Origin: Acanthosoma haemorrhoidale
Lineage: Eukaryota; Arthropoda; Insecta; Hemiptera; Acanthosomatidae
Direction of reading: 5' to 3'
DNA length: 64,000 bases
Assembly (NCBI GenBank): GCA_930367205.1
Contig: OV884012.1
Coordinates: forward strand, 51,357,239 to 51,421,238
Position numbers and translations under genes: made by a program. Under the pieces are notes generated by a model, which was not told the DNA's origin, made no database searches, and saw only the letters and a program-made list of their open reading frames with translations. This document shows, in pieces, positions 1 to 12,180 of the stretch (its first letter is position 1; each line of letters starts with the position of its first letter).

Positions 1-2776
1 AACAACGCTGTTAATCAAATTATTATTACTTGGTGATCACACTATCAACCAAATATTCCTTACCTATCTGGGCATGTAGTACTCAACTACTACTTACTAC
101 CTTCTATCCACATTCACTAAAAATAAAAGCTGATTATAATGTTTTTCTGATTGTGAGCTGGTTGTGGGATGTCAGGGGTTGTCAGCCTCTGGAGAAATCA
201 ATTTATTCTTAAAAGATCTAAAGGAACAATAAAAATAACCTTGTCGGTAGACGGAATTAATCTATGTACAATATAAACACTCTACAAGTGTCAAGTGAAA
301 ACGTCCGCATTTTTTTACGGGTTACAACCAATAGGTTACAACATTATCGTATTTCTTCATTTTCTACTTTAAGGGATCATTTTCTCCACTGTCCATTATA
401 ATAGTACTATATTTAATATTATAACATGGAATAATGATTTTTTACTCTATTTGTTGCTAATGTAATATTTTAAGAATTTGAACACTCAGGTTCAAAATAG
501 TGTTAGCAAAAATATAAAATCACAAATCATTTATAATTTTGTATTATATAATATAATTATAATGGTTTAACTAGCCTAATAGAGAAATGCATCGAGGATA
601 TTTTTTATATGTTTGATTAAGTCATCATTATTTACGGTATACTGTCACTAAACCACGGTGAAGACTTTTGATAAAATTAATGTACTCATTCAGCTAAAAG
701 GGAGAGGTTCTTAGTTTAAAACTGGGTGATCAACTTTCGGTCTGTTGGTTCATAAAAATGATCTGAAATTTTTACAATTAATAGTACTCCAGGCTGCATT
801 GCAGTTTTGGCTAAGATCACTGGAATTACGTGCTAAAAGCATCTTATCTAATAACTTACTCAATGTATTAATATATTGGGATGTTACATTATAATATTTT
901 CTATCTTTAATTTTTTTTATGGAATTGTGAAAATATGGCTTTCAGTGACTGACATAATTCAAGAAATGAAATCAAATATTTTTTACTAAAAATGCAGAAT
1001 GGTTGTTCATGAGTATCTCTGTACATAGTGGCTTAACATTTTTCATCCTTTGATCCTCTTATATATATTTCAAAACATAAAATTTAGTCATGATTAGTAA
1101 AAAAAAAATTTTAATCAGTAAATAAAATTTATAAAATATTTCGAAAATTGGGAAAAGAGGATCAGGATACCGATCATTGGAGTAACTACTTTAATTTACG
1201 TTAAGATAAAATTCCTAATAGAGTTCTATATACGAGTATGGTTTTTGGATACTGATCACAAGGTTTATCTGTTTATTTTTTACATAATTTGCTTATAAAA
1301 CAAAATCCCTTCGCAACTAGTCTCCGAAGTCCCATCGACGGCTTCACCAATCACTTTTCACTCTAATATTATCATCTTGTAGCTATATTTCATGGCAATC
1401 TGTATATACATATATATAAATAGACTTAGGAAGCATAAGTCCATAATATATGTACTCTAAGCAAGATTTGAGGGAAATTCGATCCCTTACCGTCCAAAAA
1501 TCGGCTTAAGTCCATTTATTAATTTGTTCCTGGGGCAAAAATACGATCTTAATAATGCCACTCACTAACTAATCATAGATTTCAAAAGCAATAAGGTATG
1601 GGGCGATGATATATTCCATGGTGATACTTCTAATACCTCAGAGGTGAAAAAAAATAAAATTTCCTGTTCTGATCTATATGAGTAAATAGTACAACATGAT
1701 TTTGACTGTAGAAAATTGTATATTTTCTTGTCACTAACCGAATAAAAATCAATTCGATATACTTAAAACAAATTTATCATTCACCGAAAACGTATCATTC
1801 CTTATAACTAAAGGGCAAAAAAACAATAAAATAAATGAATTAACCAACCAGGCATCCATATCATATTAGTTCTGTGTTAATTGAATTCATTAGACAAAAT
1901 AAGGAGTTTAGCCAGCAAATCTCTTGCAGATAACACGCTAAAACCCAAAAAATAATTTTTTTTGTATCAAATTTGCAATTTTTCTAGTGCTGCACATTTT
2001 ACTGACTTTTTTGGGTTACTTTTTGCTTTTATTAATTATTAGAGAGTTTCAGTAGATAACGTGATTAATAGTATCTTGATGTGCCATAAGTTCTCAAATG
2101 GAAGATTAACCTGGTGAAGTTTATAGGTATGATGAGATGTGTAGCCTAGTGCCGGTTGTTGGTATTTATGTTGTAATGAAGATTATTGTAATCCTTTTGA
2201 CGTTTAAATCGATGTTATTTGTATATTTCTCTAAAACTATTTTTAATTTTAGTTCTATCTTTAAATTTTACTCATAAATTACCTCTCACTTTAATAGTCA
2301 TACAAACATAAAAATAATATTTTTTTTTGAGTTTTGTTGTAAATGTTGTTACATTTATAAAACCAGGAGTTATCGTCAGTTATATAATGCTAAGAATATT
2401 GTAATGCTAATATTATATATAATGCTAAAAGTAGAAGGGGCTTGAGCAGAACTGTATACCTGCCTCGTGACTTCATGGAAGTACCTGATATTTTTAAGTA
2501 AACAACCGCATTCCTTCCAAGACCTCCATTCCAATTCCCGGAACTACCCATCTCTTATACACATATGTCTCAGCTTTAGCCCCAGTCCCCACTTGTTCAC
2601 CGACACTCGTCCCTAAACATCCGACCCAGTATGTAGTAACATAACTCTTAATATTTATAAACCAGTGTTTTGCTTGTACTTCATAATAAAACTTTTCTTT
2701 CATTTTCTTTTAAAAGACTCTCCTCTACAAAGATTATTTAACTGTCTATAACCACTGCAGTTAGCTAGAAGTTAAA
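1..2776. other. AT-rich non-coding stretch
   Basis: I see no convincing gene here. The stretch is AT-rich with many A and T runs, and open frames are at most about 70 codons without recognisable motifs. It is best read as intron or intergenic DNA. Confidence 0.6.
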
Positions 2777-2778
2777 TA

Positions 2779-2805
2779 CACTGACAGGCAAAAAATTCCA
2801 CCCAC
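2779..2805 (+). repeat. Left terminal inverted repeat of Tc1-type element
   Basis: The repeat starts CACTGACAGGC directly after TA. Its reverse complement matches 3727-3753 at 25 of 27 positions. Confidence 0.9.
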
Positions 2806-3072
2806 CTGATTGTTTCATGTTTTCATCTCAAAATATTTTTACTTTGGATTGGTCTATTTTTTTTATGAATAAATATGTATTTTTTTTCAATTATAAATGT
2901 CAATATAGAGGATAGTAACCCATAATCCTCAATCCAATTAAAGGACTTTCGTTCCCAATGTTTACTTTCCATGGAATTAAAAATGTTTATTCAGTGTCAT
3001 TAGCGTTCTGGTGCAGCAAATTTCTTAGTTTTCGGCTTCGATATTTTAATTTTTTCAATTTTAAGTTTAAAA

Positions 3073-3492
3073 ATGCCTCGTTTTGCACGTGGTGTGGCAC
3101 TTATTGATGATGGACGTTCCATTAGATATGCAGCTAACGCCATCGGAGTTCCCTATGAAACTTTACGAGACGCCGTCAGGCGTTTTCGAGAAACTGGGTC
3201 TTACCATACAAAGGCCGGTTCTGGATGGCCTAGAGCAACAGAACCACAGGATGACCGGTTTCTTACTTTAAGAATTTTACGAAACCGGCACCTTACCATT
3301 GTTCAAGCGATTCATCAGCTCCAATTTCCACCAGGTGTGCAAATTTCTGAACGTACTGCTCGGAGAAGAATAAATGAGTATGGACTAATGGCTTTTCGCC
3401 CAGTAAGAGGACCAGAATTGACCAGAACTCACAGAGTTACACGGCTGGCTTTTGCTCGAGAACACAGTCATTGGACTATGGACAAATGGTAA
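3073..3492 (+). pseudogene. Tc1-family transposase, N-terminal DNA-binding half only
   Basis: The 139-residue frame starts at an ATG close behind the left inverted repeat. It shows the paired helix-turn-helix organisation of Tc1 transposases: a first HTH at about residues 10-50, a linker in which the usual GRPR-like motif reads GWPRAT (about 59), and a second HTH at about 70-112. It ends with the conserved stretch that precedes the catalytic domain (FAREHSHWTMDKW) and then meets a stop. The DDE catalytic domain, about 200 residues, is absent, so the product cannot cut DNA. A peptide of this kind could still bind the element ends and act as a repressor, but nothing in the sequence shows that it is expressed. 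Confidence 0.9.
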
Positions 3493-3726
3493 GAGGAGGA
3501 AATACGCGCTATTAAATGATCCTGTCATTAATTTCTTTTAGGATAAAAATGGTAACTTTTCAATTTTTTTTAGCAGTTCGCATTTTGATTTTAAAATTTT
3601 AAACAAAGACTCATTTAATAAACGTTAAAAACCTTATTAAAGGTAAAAAAGATTTTATAAATTCAATAAATAATAAGTATTATATACAATTACCATTTAT
3701 TATATACAAATACAATTTTTTTACGA

Positions 3727-3753
3727 GTGGGTTGAATTTTTTGCCTTTCAGTG
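3727..3753 (-). repeat. Right terminal inverted repeat of Tc1-type element
   Basis: The repeat ends in CAGTG followed by TA. It matches the left repeat with two single-base differences, both G in the reverse-complemented left end and T here. Confidence 0.9.
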
Positions 3754-3755
3754 TA

Positions 3756-4888
3756 TAAACAAATAAAAAAATTGTTTGAATTGGAATTTTTTTTATTTTT
3801 CAAATCAATCGTTATTTTATCGCACTGAAGACATAAATTACTCTTAAGAGTGCTTGAACTTACGAAATACATACTTTTGAAACGAATTATACAATATATA
3901 TTTTTGTTTCTGTTTTGTTATTTATGTATATGTTGTTATTCCTCAACAAGTGAGACTGTATAAACAAGCGTCACACCTCCACATATTTATATTAGTTATA
4001 TAAACATACGTAGCGCATAAATTAACATACAATAATGAGTATCATACGACCCGTTTGTTTTCGAGGCCCTAAATCAATATTGGACTCAAACAATTCTCTA
4101 AGGATAGACAGTATTTTACTCTAGGGATAAAAAGAGCATCGTTATTGTCACGCAAATGTTTCGTATAATCACATTACTACGATGTCAATGTTGAGAAATA
4201 GGTACTCTAAAACAACAATTATTTAGTTATTAAGTTCTACGTCTTTAGTGAGACCATGTAAGGGTTACAGACCGAACCAACCATCGCCATATGATTGCTT
4301 AATGTTCAGTAAACGGAACTTTACATTGGGCACAAGGCTAAATGGTTAAGCCTATAAGTTGACTGCAACACAAGTAACCACAACAAGGTGGCCTAGGTCC
4401 CTCATGTCTGATCGCATTTTTCATCTAACTCTCATTTTCACGATACATTTTCAACTTGAAAATTATTGGATAGGCGAGTCACAACAACTTTATCATTTGA
4501 CTCCTGTAGCTTCATGGGTCCTTAGCCCAAGCCATCTGACCAGGTGGGCAGTTACTCATCCATTTAGGTAATGAACACACACGTCTAAGCTTATCTTGCC
4601 TTCCCAACTAGATCACTTTATATCCCATCGGCTACGCACTCCCGAAATGTAATAACTGGTCCCAAGCTTCTAATGACTTCCTCGCAGAGGTCAATTATAA
4701 TCAAACACTATTCTGTTATTTCTACCTTCTAACGATGAAAGGTTAGAATCAAACTATCGTGGAAGAACGACCGATGTGGTTGTACTCTGGTGAACACGGT
4801 TGTATGTAAAATACAAGCTGACTCACTGTCAGCTCGGCACCTGAATTAAAGCTGTCTAGTTTACGCTAATCTAAAAACCCCTTATAGT
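3756..4888. other. Non-coding stretch
   Basis: I see no gene or clear repeat here. The longest open frame (4359-4571, 70 codons) has no recognisable motif. Confidence 0.5.
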
Positions 4889-5118
4889 AAATCTGTGCTC
4901 AGATGGCAAAACGTTATATCACTATTTCTAACAAAGAGATTTTCCCACATCCAGGGTCTATAAGTACTATAAAAAGATACTACAAGTATTAGCCTACTAT
5001 CATTGGTAATACATTCACTCGTGTAAAACACTATAGTACTTATAGACTCTGGAATGTGAAAAAATCTCTTTGTTAGAAAAAGTTACTTACAACATTTTAC
5101 CACCTGAGCACAGAAATG
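4889..5118. repeat. Foldback (MITE-like) inverted repeat
   Basis: Two arms of about 80 bp (about 4889-4971 and 5032-5118) are imperfect reverse complements around a loop of about 60 bp. Both arms share CTAACAAAGAGATTTT, GTCTATAAGTACTATA and CTGTGCTCAG, with scattered differences between them. There is no coding content. This fits a short foldback transposon or MITE. A long hairpin transcript is possible, but nothing here shows transcription. I could not fix a target-site duplication. Confidence 0.75.
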
Positions 5119-8100
5119 TAAAAAATCTTTCAAGTGTTTTGCAATTTAAAGATGTTATTTTGCTTTATTGAAACGGTGGAAGAATCCATCAGTAATTCTA
5201 TCGATAGTAAATGGTTGAAAACAGAACACAATGGCAACGAGTTAAAGGCCGGACCAATTGAGATCAGGATATATTAGCTAATGATGACGTCAGGGCCTGG
5301 TGGAATCACCCTTCCTAGCAAACATCCAGTTTTTGCCTCCTTCAATCCCCCTCGAGTGGGGAAAAAGTTGAACCGTCGAGGGTTGAGGTGAAAAACATGC
5401 CACTACCTCAAATTTGATGAGAGCCCTTTCTTCATACCTCTTTGGGTTTGCTATGATATTTTTTCCTTCCTATCAAACTCTAATGTAGATTGTATATTTA
5501 ATGGCAGAAGGGTCGATGCTTTCATAATAATTTCTAAGCTCTTTAGATATTCATGTTTTTCATCAACATATTGTGGAAATAGATTTAAATGTTCTTCTCT
5601 TACCATTCTTAGACCTTATTGTGCCCATTGGAGTCATTACGTTTGTGTTAGGCCCTTTTCTCCCCTGACCTTTTGCTTAACCCCAAAGTGGTCTTCGTTC
5701 CCCTTATCCTCACAATATCTGCCGCTTCAACGTCATCGCTATCTGGTAAATGACATGACTAAATCATCTCATCTGGCTCTTCTAATATTTCTTGTAAAGG
5801 CTATATTTAGATGTTTTATCTCATAGTAATGCTACTTATTTGGTAACGTTTTGTTCTACCCTCTAATCTCCTTAGATAGCTCATCTGTATAACTTGTCTT
5901 GTATCCGTGCTTGTAAGGATCCATGGATGGATAGTTGGATAGATTGAAAAATCAATATAGAACTTAATGAATTCCTGTATGACTCTTCATTTCCTCGTAA
6001 AATTCTGGCTTGCCTTAAAATGCAACTTCCAGATACTAAAATTATAGCTCTGATTGCTCCGGCAACATGACCTATTCTATTTAAATAGGACCCTAAATAC
6101 CAAAAAGTTTATCCTTCTATAATTTAATAGGGCATGGCTTTTCTCTTTCCCATTTTTATTATTTTAATTTTTCATCTATAAGCCCGTTTATGTATCAAGC
6201 ATTAGGAGCGTATATTGTGAATACTTCAGTTTCGGAATTGCCTCAGTGCAACAATAGAATAATTCCAAGACAGAGTTTTTCTGTTTTTTTGCAATATTCT
6301 TCTTTTACTGATCCGGATAATTTTGTGAAAAAGATTTTTAGAAAATTTCAGTGGGTATCGTAACTAAAAAAAACAAAATATCTCATTGAAAACTATTATG
6401 ATTGATCGATACAACTAAGGAAAGTAATGTATTCCTAGTTTTTTTATGTATGTTATCTTCTTTGCATAAAATAATAATAGACCTAATCGACTCATCCTAT
6501 TAGCATTTAGTAAATAAATAAATAGTACAGAGCAGAAATCACAATAATAAAATAACTAAAAATAAGGTGCTCATCCGTTCTTTATTTTACGATACTCTTA
6601 TACTTATGCCAAGATTTTGTTCTTAGCATGACTAAGAGGAACCCTCTCTCTCTGGGTGGAGAAGAGAGTTGTCAATGAAAATAAATTTTAAATGACTTTT
6701 TGGTGAAGTCGCCTCTGAAAAAACAATGATGATTCCTACCACCACATATTAGTTGAAATATTTTAACGTTTCATGGTCAAATACAGAAAAAATTTCTGTT
6801 TTTTTTATTTGTTTTGTTTTTTTGTTTCCTCTACCAACTTGCATCTAAGCCCCTTAAGATAAGTGGTCCTCTCAAAAGGAATGATCAAAAGTTGAAACAT
6901 TTATTTATATAAAATGGAAATTTATTTTAAAACTGTGATGATATGAAAAGGTTGAAGCTTGAAATTCTTTACTGCGTTAAAATAATTTGACTTAGATTTA
7001 TATCATTATTATTTTAAGTAATGTCAGTATAATAATAAATGTATGACTTCCGTTAGAAAATCCTATTTCTCCTTCCCTTAATGTGAGTAAATGAGAAGAT
7101 GGAAACATAAGATTTCTGATTAATTTAAAATGGTCATCTGTGTTAGGAAATTCAAAATTATTTGATTTTCCATTTGTTTCTCCAGAAGTATATTACTATC
7201 CACCGTTGTACGGGACAAGGAAACATGACAGAAATATTTTTAAAAAATTGTATGACACCCTAGAAAATAAACATTGTTTAAAACATGTTCTTCGTTACAT
7301 TTTAAAATATGGTTACTGTAATTATGAAAATAACAAGAGAAAATTACTGGAGAGGACGTGTCAGCTTAATTTTATCTTAAGCGTAGGTGGTGGATAAACT
7401 TTATACATAATCAGAGCGGAATTTTCACTTCAGTGATTATAATTGTAATGCTATAATTAAGGAGTTTAGTTCAGCCAGTGAAGTGCAGTAAAGCTTTGAT
7501 ACAAAACTGCCTGAAGTGCTGCTTAGCTTCCTGATTTTCTTTAGCACCCAACCGATTTAAAGTGGAACCTGGTCACTCGTAAAGAGGGATATACTTGGAA
7601 AACCGTAGCTAACAAATTAAATATTCGTGGAGTCGGTTAGCTGAAAGCCACAGATCGCTTACCGAGCTGACAACTTCCACGAATGACCAAAGCTTTACGA
7701 CTCTGGCAGGCACTGAAAATTAGATTTTATCCCTCAGAAGTCTCGGATCATACTAAACTTTGCTCTTCAACTTTGTATATACTTTGAGCACTAAACGGGA
7801 TAGAAACCATCAACATAATATTTTATTTTTAATTAAGAATTGTTGGAAACTTTTTTTAAAGAACGCGTATGAAAAAAGCAATGGGCCAGCTTTTAGGGCT
7901 CCGTATATTAGACTGAACCTTGAGCTTAGAAGAAAAAATATTTTCATTAAAATTTCCTACTACACTACGTACATAATACCACTAACAAAATTTTAATATA
8001 TTTCTGTTATGCTTGAAAGCTATATTAAGTCTATAATTACAACAAAGTAATATCAGGACTGTTTTTTTATCGGTGGATATAATTTTGTTATAGGAAAGGG

Positions 8101-11100
8101 AGTTATTCTATAAGGAAGAATTAATCGAGCTATAAATCGCTGAACATTTAGGTCCAAGTTTAAAAAAAGTTATAGAAAATTTACAAAAGTACCTTTTGAA
8201 TAAAACATCTCAAGAATGTAGCATATTTCTTAAGTACTAACGATCACGAAACTAATAAAAGTTACAAAACCATTAAAAACTACATACTATACAGCACTGA
8301 TATGATATCAGGGAGTTCATTAAACATGGCATAGTTATACCGTAATGAGTCTGAAAAAGGGAATCTATCTGTTTTAGATCTGCAACTAGCTAGATTGGTA
8401 TGTATTTTAAAACAATTCTCAAAAAATGGGAAGCCTAGATAGTGGGCAAGTATCACTCTCCTTGCTTAGGAACTTAAGCTTCAGCAAAACAGAATAATTT
8501 ATCGCACAGTTATACCTTGTAGCAAAGATTTCTACTAAAATGAACCTCGAAAAAGACTCATATTTTCGAAAATATCATTTAATATTTGATGTTAGATATC
8601 GTGACAATGTAAATGATTGTAATTAGTCATCTATAGTTTTTCAGTCAATAGATACAATTTTTAAAATATGTCTTTTCAGAACATGTTTTCATAAAAAACC
8701 TCTAAAATCTATAGATTTTCCTTAAGCTAAATCCTGGTATTTTCTCTTTTTCCTTGCTACTACCTTTAGCAAAACATCACCCGCAAGCACGCCTATCTCA
8801 ATAATCTTCGCATGTTTTTTTTTGTTTGTTTTTTCCCCTTCCAGAGGACGAACCTCATACGGGGTACTACTTAAGGTAAGTATAATGTAGACTATGGTAA
8901 GTAGAATGGTGAGAGGGGGAAGGAGGGTTAGGGGAACAAAAGGGCAAGTTTATCTCTGTTAATATGGCTTAATGAATGATTTACTTGCATTATTTAACTA
9001 CAGCATTAATATGTTGCTTCTGTATTCCTCTTTACTCCTGCACAAGCGTCATAAGTTACAGATATCCCTCATAGATGTGCTATCAGGAATATTTCGGTTC
9101 CCGGGAAGATATTGCCATTTCTCATCCCTGGATTGAGATGCCTGAATATCTACTTTTGTTTCTACTAGGGAGTGGTATATCTTCCATAGTGTGCTTTGCT
9201 TTCTCATACCTCTGTGAGGAAGGAAAAGGTGGTTCTTCTTGGATCTCAGTTCTTAGAGGGCCGTGTAGTTGTCACCCAACGACTTCGAGACTGAAAAAAG
9301 GTCGGAGCTATTGTTCACAAGGTAGATTCGTAGACTATTTTCTTCCTCCCGCCAAGCTTTAAGATAGGCTGATCAGACCACTGATCTCTCTACTGAGGAC
9401 TTAGGAAATTGTTTCTTTATAATAAACATCTCCGACGTAGTGATCCGACGCCTCAAGGTCAGTTTTCTTCCATATTAGAATTCCTTACTATTATTATTAA
9501 ATATTATTTTTTAATTATTAGAATTGTTATTTATGAATTTAAGAGAGGTACGAAGTTTCTAATAACACATTATATAAATGCAACGTTTTCTCTTTTCCTT
9601 TACTGAATATGATGGCACACTGGCTTAGAATGTGACTAAATAAAACTTTTTTGTGGAAAGAAACCTTTATTTTCTGAATTCTCTACCACCGAAGTATAAT
9701 ACTTCCAATTGAACTCAGATTTTTAGTAAATACGTAAAAAGACGTAACGTGAAACTGGCAAGGATGTGATGGCCGTAGAATATCCGATCTGGAGGGAAGC
9801 CAGTAAAAAAGGCGAGATGTAAGCACATACAAAGGTAAGAAGAGATGAGCTGGGCAGACTAAATCGGACGAGGAGGAAGAGGCAGAAGGTGACAGAGGAT
9901 AAAGACCGCTAGGGTCGGAGATAAGCTGGCGGAAAACCTGCGCTTGGGAAATGGAGCGGAACCGAACCAGGCTTCCAGCCTTCTCAATTACTTAGTCAGG
10001 GTGTGTAGGCACCTTACAGGGAAACTCGTCAATGGGCTTTTTCTCAGCACTTGAGTCGTCACAGTTCACATCGCGTTCGGTCAGGTGAGCCGTCCTCAGT
10101 GCCTACACGCCTTAGTTACATACTGATTAGAATTTAATCAGAGGATTCTCATCATTTATACTCATTAGCTATTTCCACTCAAGCTAGATTTGTTTAAACT
10201 AAATTTAGAAAATAATTTAATGTAAATGGAACGCAATTAATGACCTAGAATCTACAGGGACTATTGAGATACGACCTGGATGTAGCTGGACTGCTCCGGT
10301 GCAGTTCTGTAGGCACTTTAATGAATATGAAAAAAATCACTTTTGTTGAGAAAAAAAACTTAATTTTATCTGTTAAACATTTTTGCTCACTTTAACTTAA
10401 AATCGATTTCTTTATTTTAACATAGTGGAGGTGCAGAAGCATGGTATTCTCTGACTAATGGCCTTCCTCAAGCGTGAACTAACCTTTCGCTCTTCAACGC
10501 CACCTGGCTCACTCTCATTGGCCATAGGAGAGGTCATGTGTTCGGTATTTTAAATTAATTAAAATGAAAAGTATCAAGTGGTTAATTATGTGAAATCAAA
10601 AATCCAAAACATCTTAATATACTAATTTGTTAATTAATGACCCTTCATTATTTTTCATGAGATTGCTTTTATTTTCATCATCTTTTGGACATCAAGACAA
10701 CTTTCATGGAAAAATATCACCTCTCTATAAGAAAAAGATTAAGAAAAAAGATTTAACGATAGTTGTGACAACTTTCCCCAACTTCCTCGATTACTCTATT
10801 TAACAATTGTTAAATTGTTAAAATAGGTTAAAATAGAATGTTTAAAAAAGTCATGCCATATCTGAAGCAAGAAATGGATTTTATTGACATTTGTTGAGAC
10901 TTATTTACTATGGTATTGAAATAATAAAACATGATATAGACACATAAACACATTATAATCAGGAAATCATGATTATTAACATAGTTTTTCCATTAAAAAA
11001 AGAAATTGAAAAAACCAAAAATTAATTTGTCAAAAAATAACTCTTTCAATAACATTTAATTTACCTAGTTACCCGATTTCTGACTGAAAATCACTTATTA

Positions 11101-12157
11101 TAGATATTTTACTATTTTTCCAGTCAAACAGGGACTTCATTCAAAAATAAAAAAAAAATTTATTTTTATAGTAATTCTAATCTTTATTCACAATCAGTAT
11201 GATAGGAAAATAATTGTATTTTAATTAATGAATAATTTACTAATGGCTATTATTCTTTTAGCATAATCGTAGAATAAAATTGAACTGGGTTATAGTTCGG
11301 AAAGCGATGTTAATGTCAGCTTTGATTGACATTTTTAAGGTTTAAAGAAATTACATTTTGTTAATCAGGACGTCAAAGTAATTAATTAAAATTACACATT
11401 ACCAAACATGATGAAAAATATTTATTTATAACTTTGTGCATGGTAAACACTACAGAAAAATATATGAACGCTGAAAACGCTTATGACCGTACATATGCTG
11501 AGATCGCTGACCTACTTTAAAGTAAAATAAAATATTTAAAAAATATGTTAAATGAAAAATATCCATTAACAAAAGGGGATAATAAAGTGAATCAAGAAGG
11601 CTTTATGCAAAGGCCCAGGTATACCTTATTGGGAAAATTACAAAAAACAGATTCTGTTATATTCCCCGTGAACAGAAATCGCATGCTGCCCATCATGAGT
11701 AAACGTTCATTTAGGAACAGAAATAAACTTTAAGCACGCAACAACGCAATATAGCGAGGCTGTACCGATCATTCGTGCCCCAGCATCATTGCTAAATTAA
11801 CAATTATATCCAAATATTCGTTTTGTACAGCTTGCATATATTATTTTTGTACATCTATTAAAATTAAGTTTTATTATTTATACATAATGTGGACATCTAG
11901 GTAAATTAAATTATTTTGAAACATACTAAATAATGTATGCAGTCACGGCCCCACTGGTTAAATAGTACATCTTATTTTCTCGACTTATCTCTATGCTAAC
12001 CGTTTTTTATCTATTTAAGTGACTTGAAGACCTCATTCAGGTCATAAATATATATATGCATGTATTATAGAAAGAGATGGCCTTATGACTTACAAAGGAA
12101 ATCAAGTAAAACGTAAGGATTTTAATGAAAGTTTAAATAACTTTGTTGTTATTGTAG
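5119..12157. other. Long non-coding stretch
   Basis: I find no supported gene in these 7 kb. Open frames of 60-95 codons at 7140, 7760, 9075 and 9409 have no family motifs. Small local structures are present: an imperfect hairpin at 7623-7684 (arms of 20 bp, 15 matching) and a short inverted repeat around GTGTAGGCAC at about 9999 and 10105. A somewhat more GC-rich patch lies at about 9780-10120 and may be an old transposon remnant, but I cannot assign it. Confidence 0.5.
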
Positions 12158-12180
12158 TATATATATATATATATATATAT
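12158..12180. repeat. (TA)n microsatellite
   Basis: An uninterrupted run of alternating T and A of 23 bases. Confidence 0.95.

Larger units (their letters stand above)
2779..3753 (+). mobile_element. Non-autonomous Tc1-type DNA transposon
   Basis: This 975-bp element is bounded by inverted ends that begin CACTG, the usual start of Tc1-family elements. Each end is flanked by TA (2777-2778 and 3754-3755), the target dinucleotide duplicated by Tc1/mariner elements. The 27-bp inverted ends match at 25 positions. The interior holds a transposase frame on the plus strand that covers only the DNA-binding half, so the element looks like an internal-deletion derivative of an autonomous copy; complete Tc1-like elements are usually 1.3-1.7 kb. 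With both ends preserved it could have been mobilised in trans by a related transposase. That is inference; the ends and the TA flanks are seen directly. Confidence 0.9.

Noticed and set aside
9075..9362. 95-codon frame with a hydrophobic stretch that looks like a membrane segment
   Set aside because: There are no homology cues and no supporting neighbours; hydrophobic runs are common in translations of T-rich DNA.
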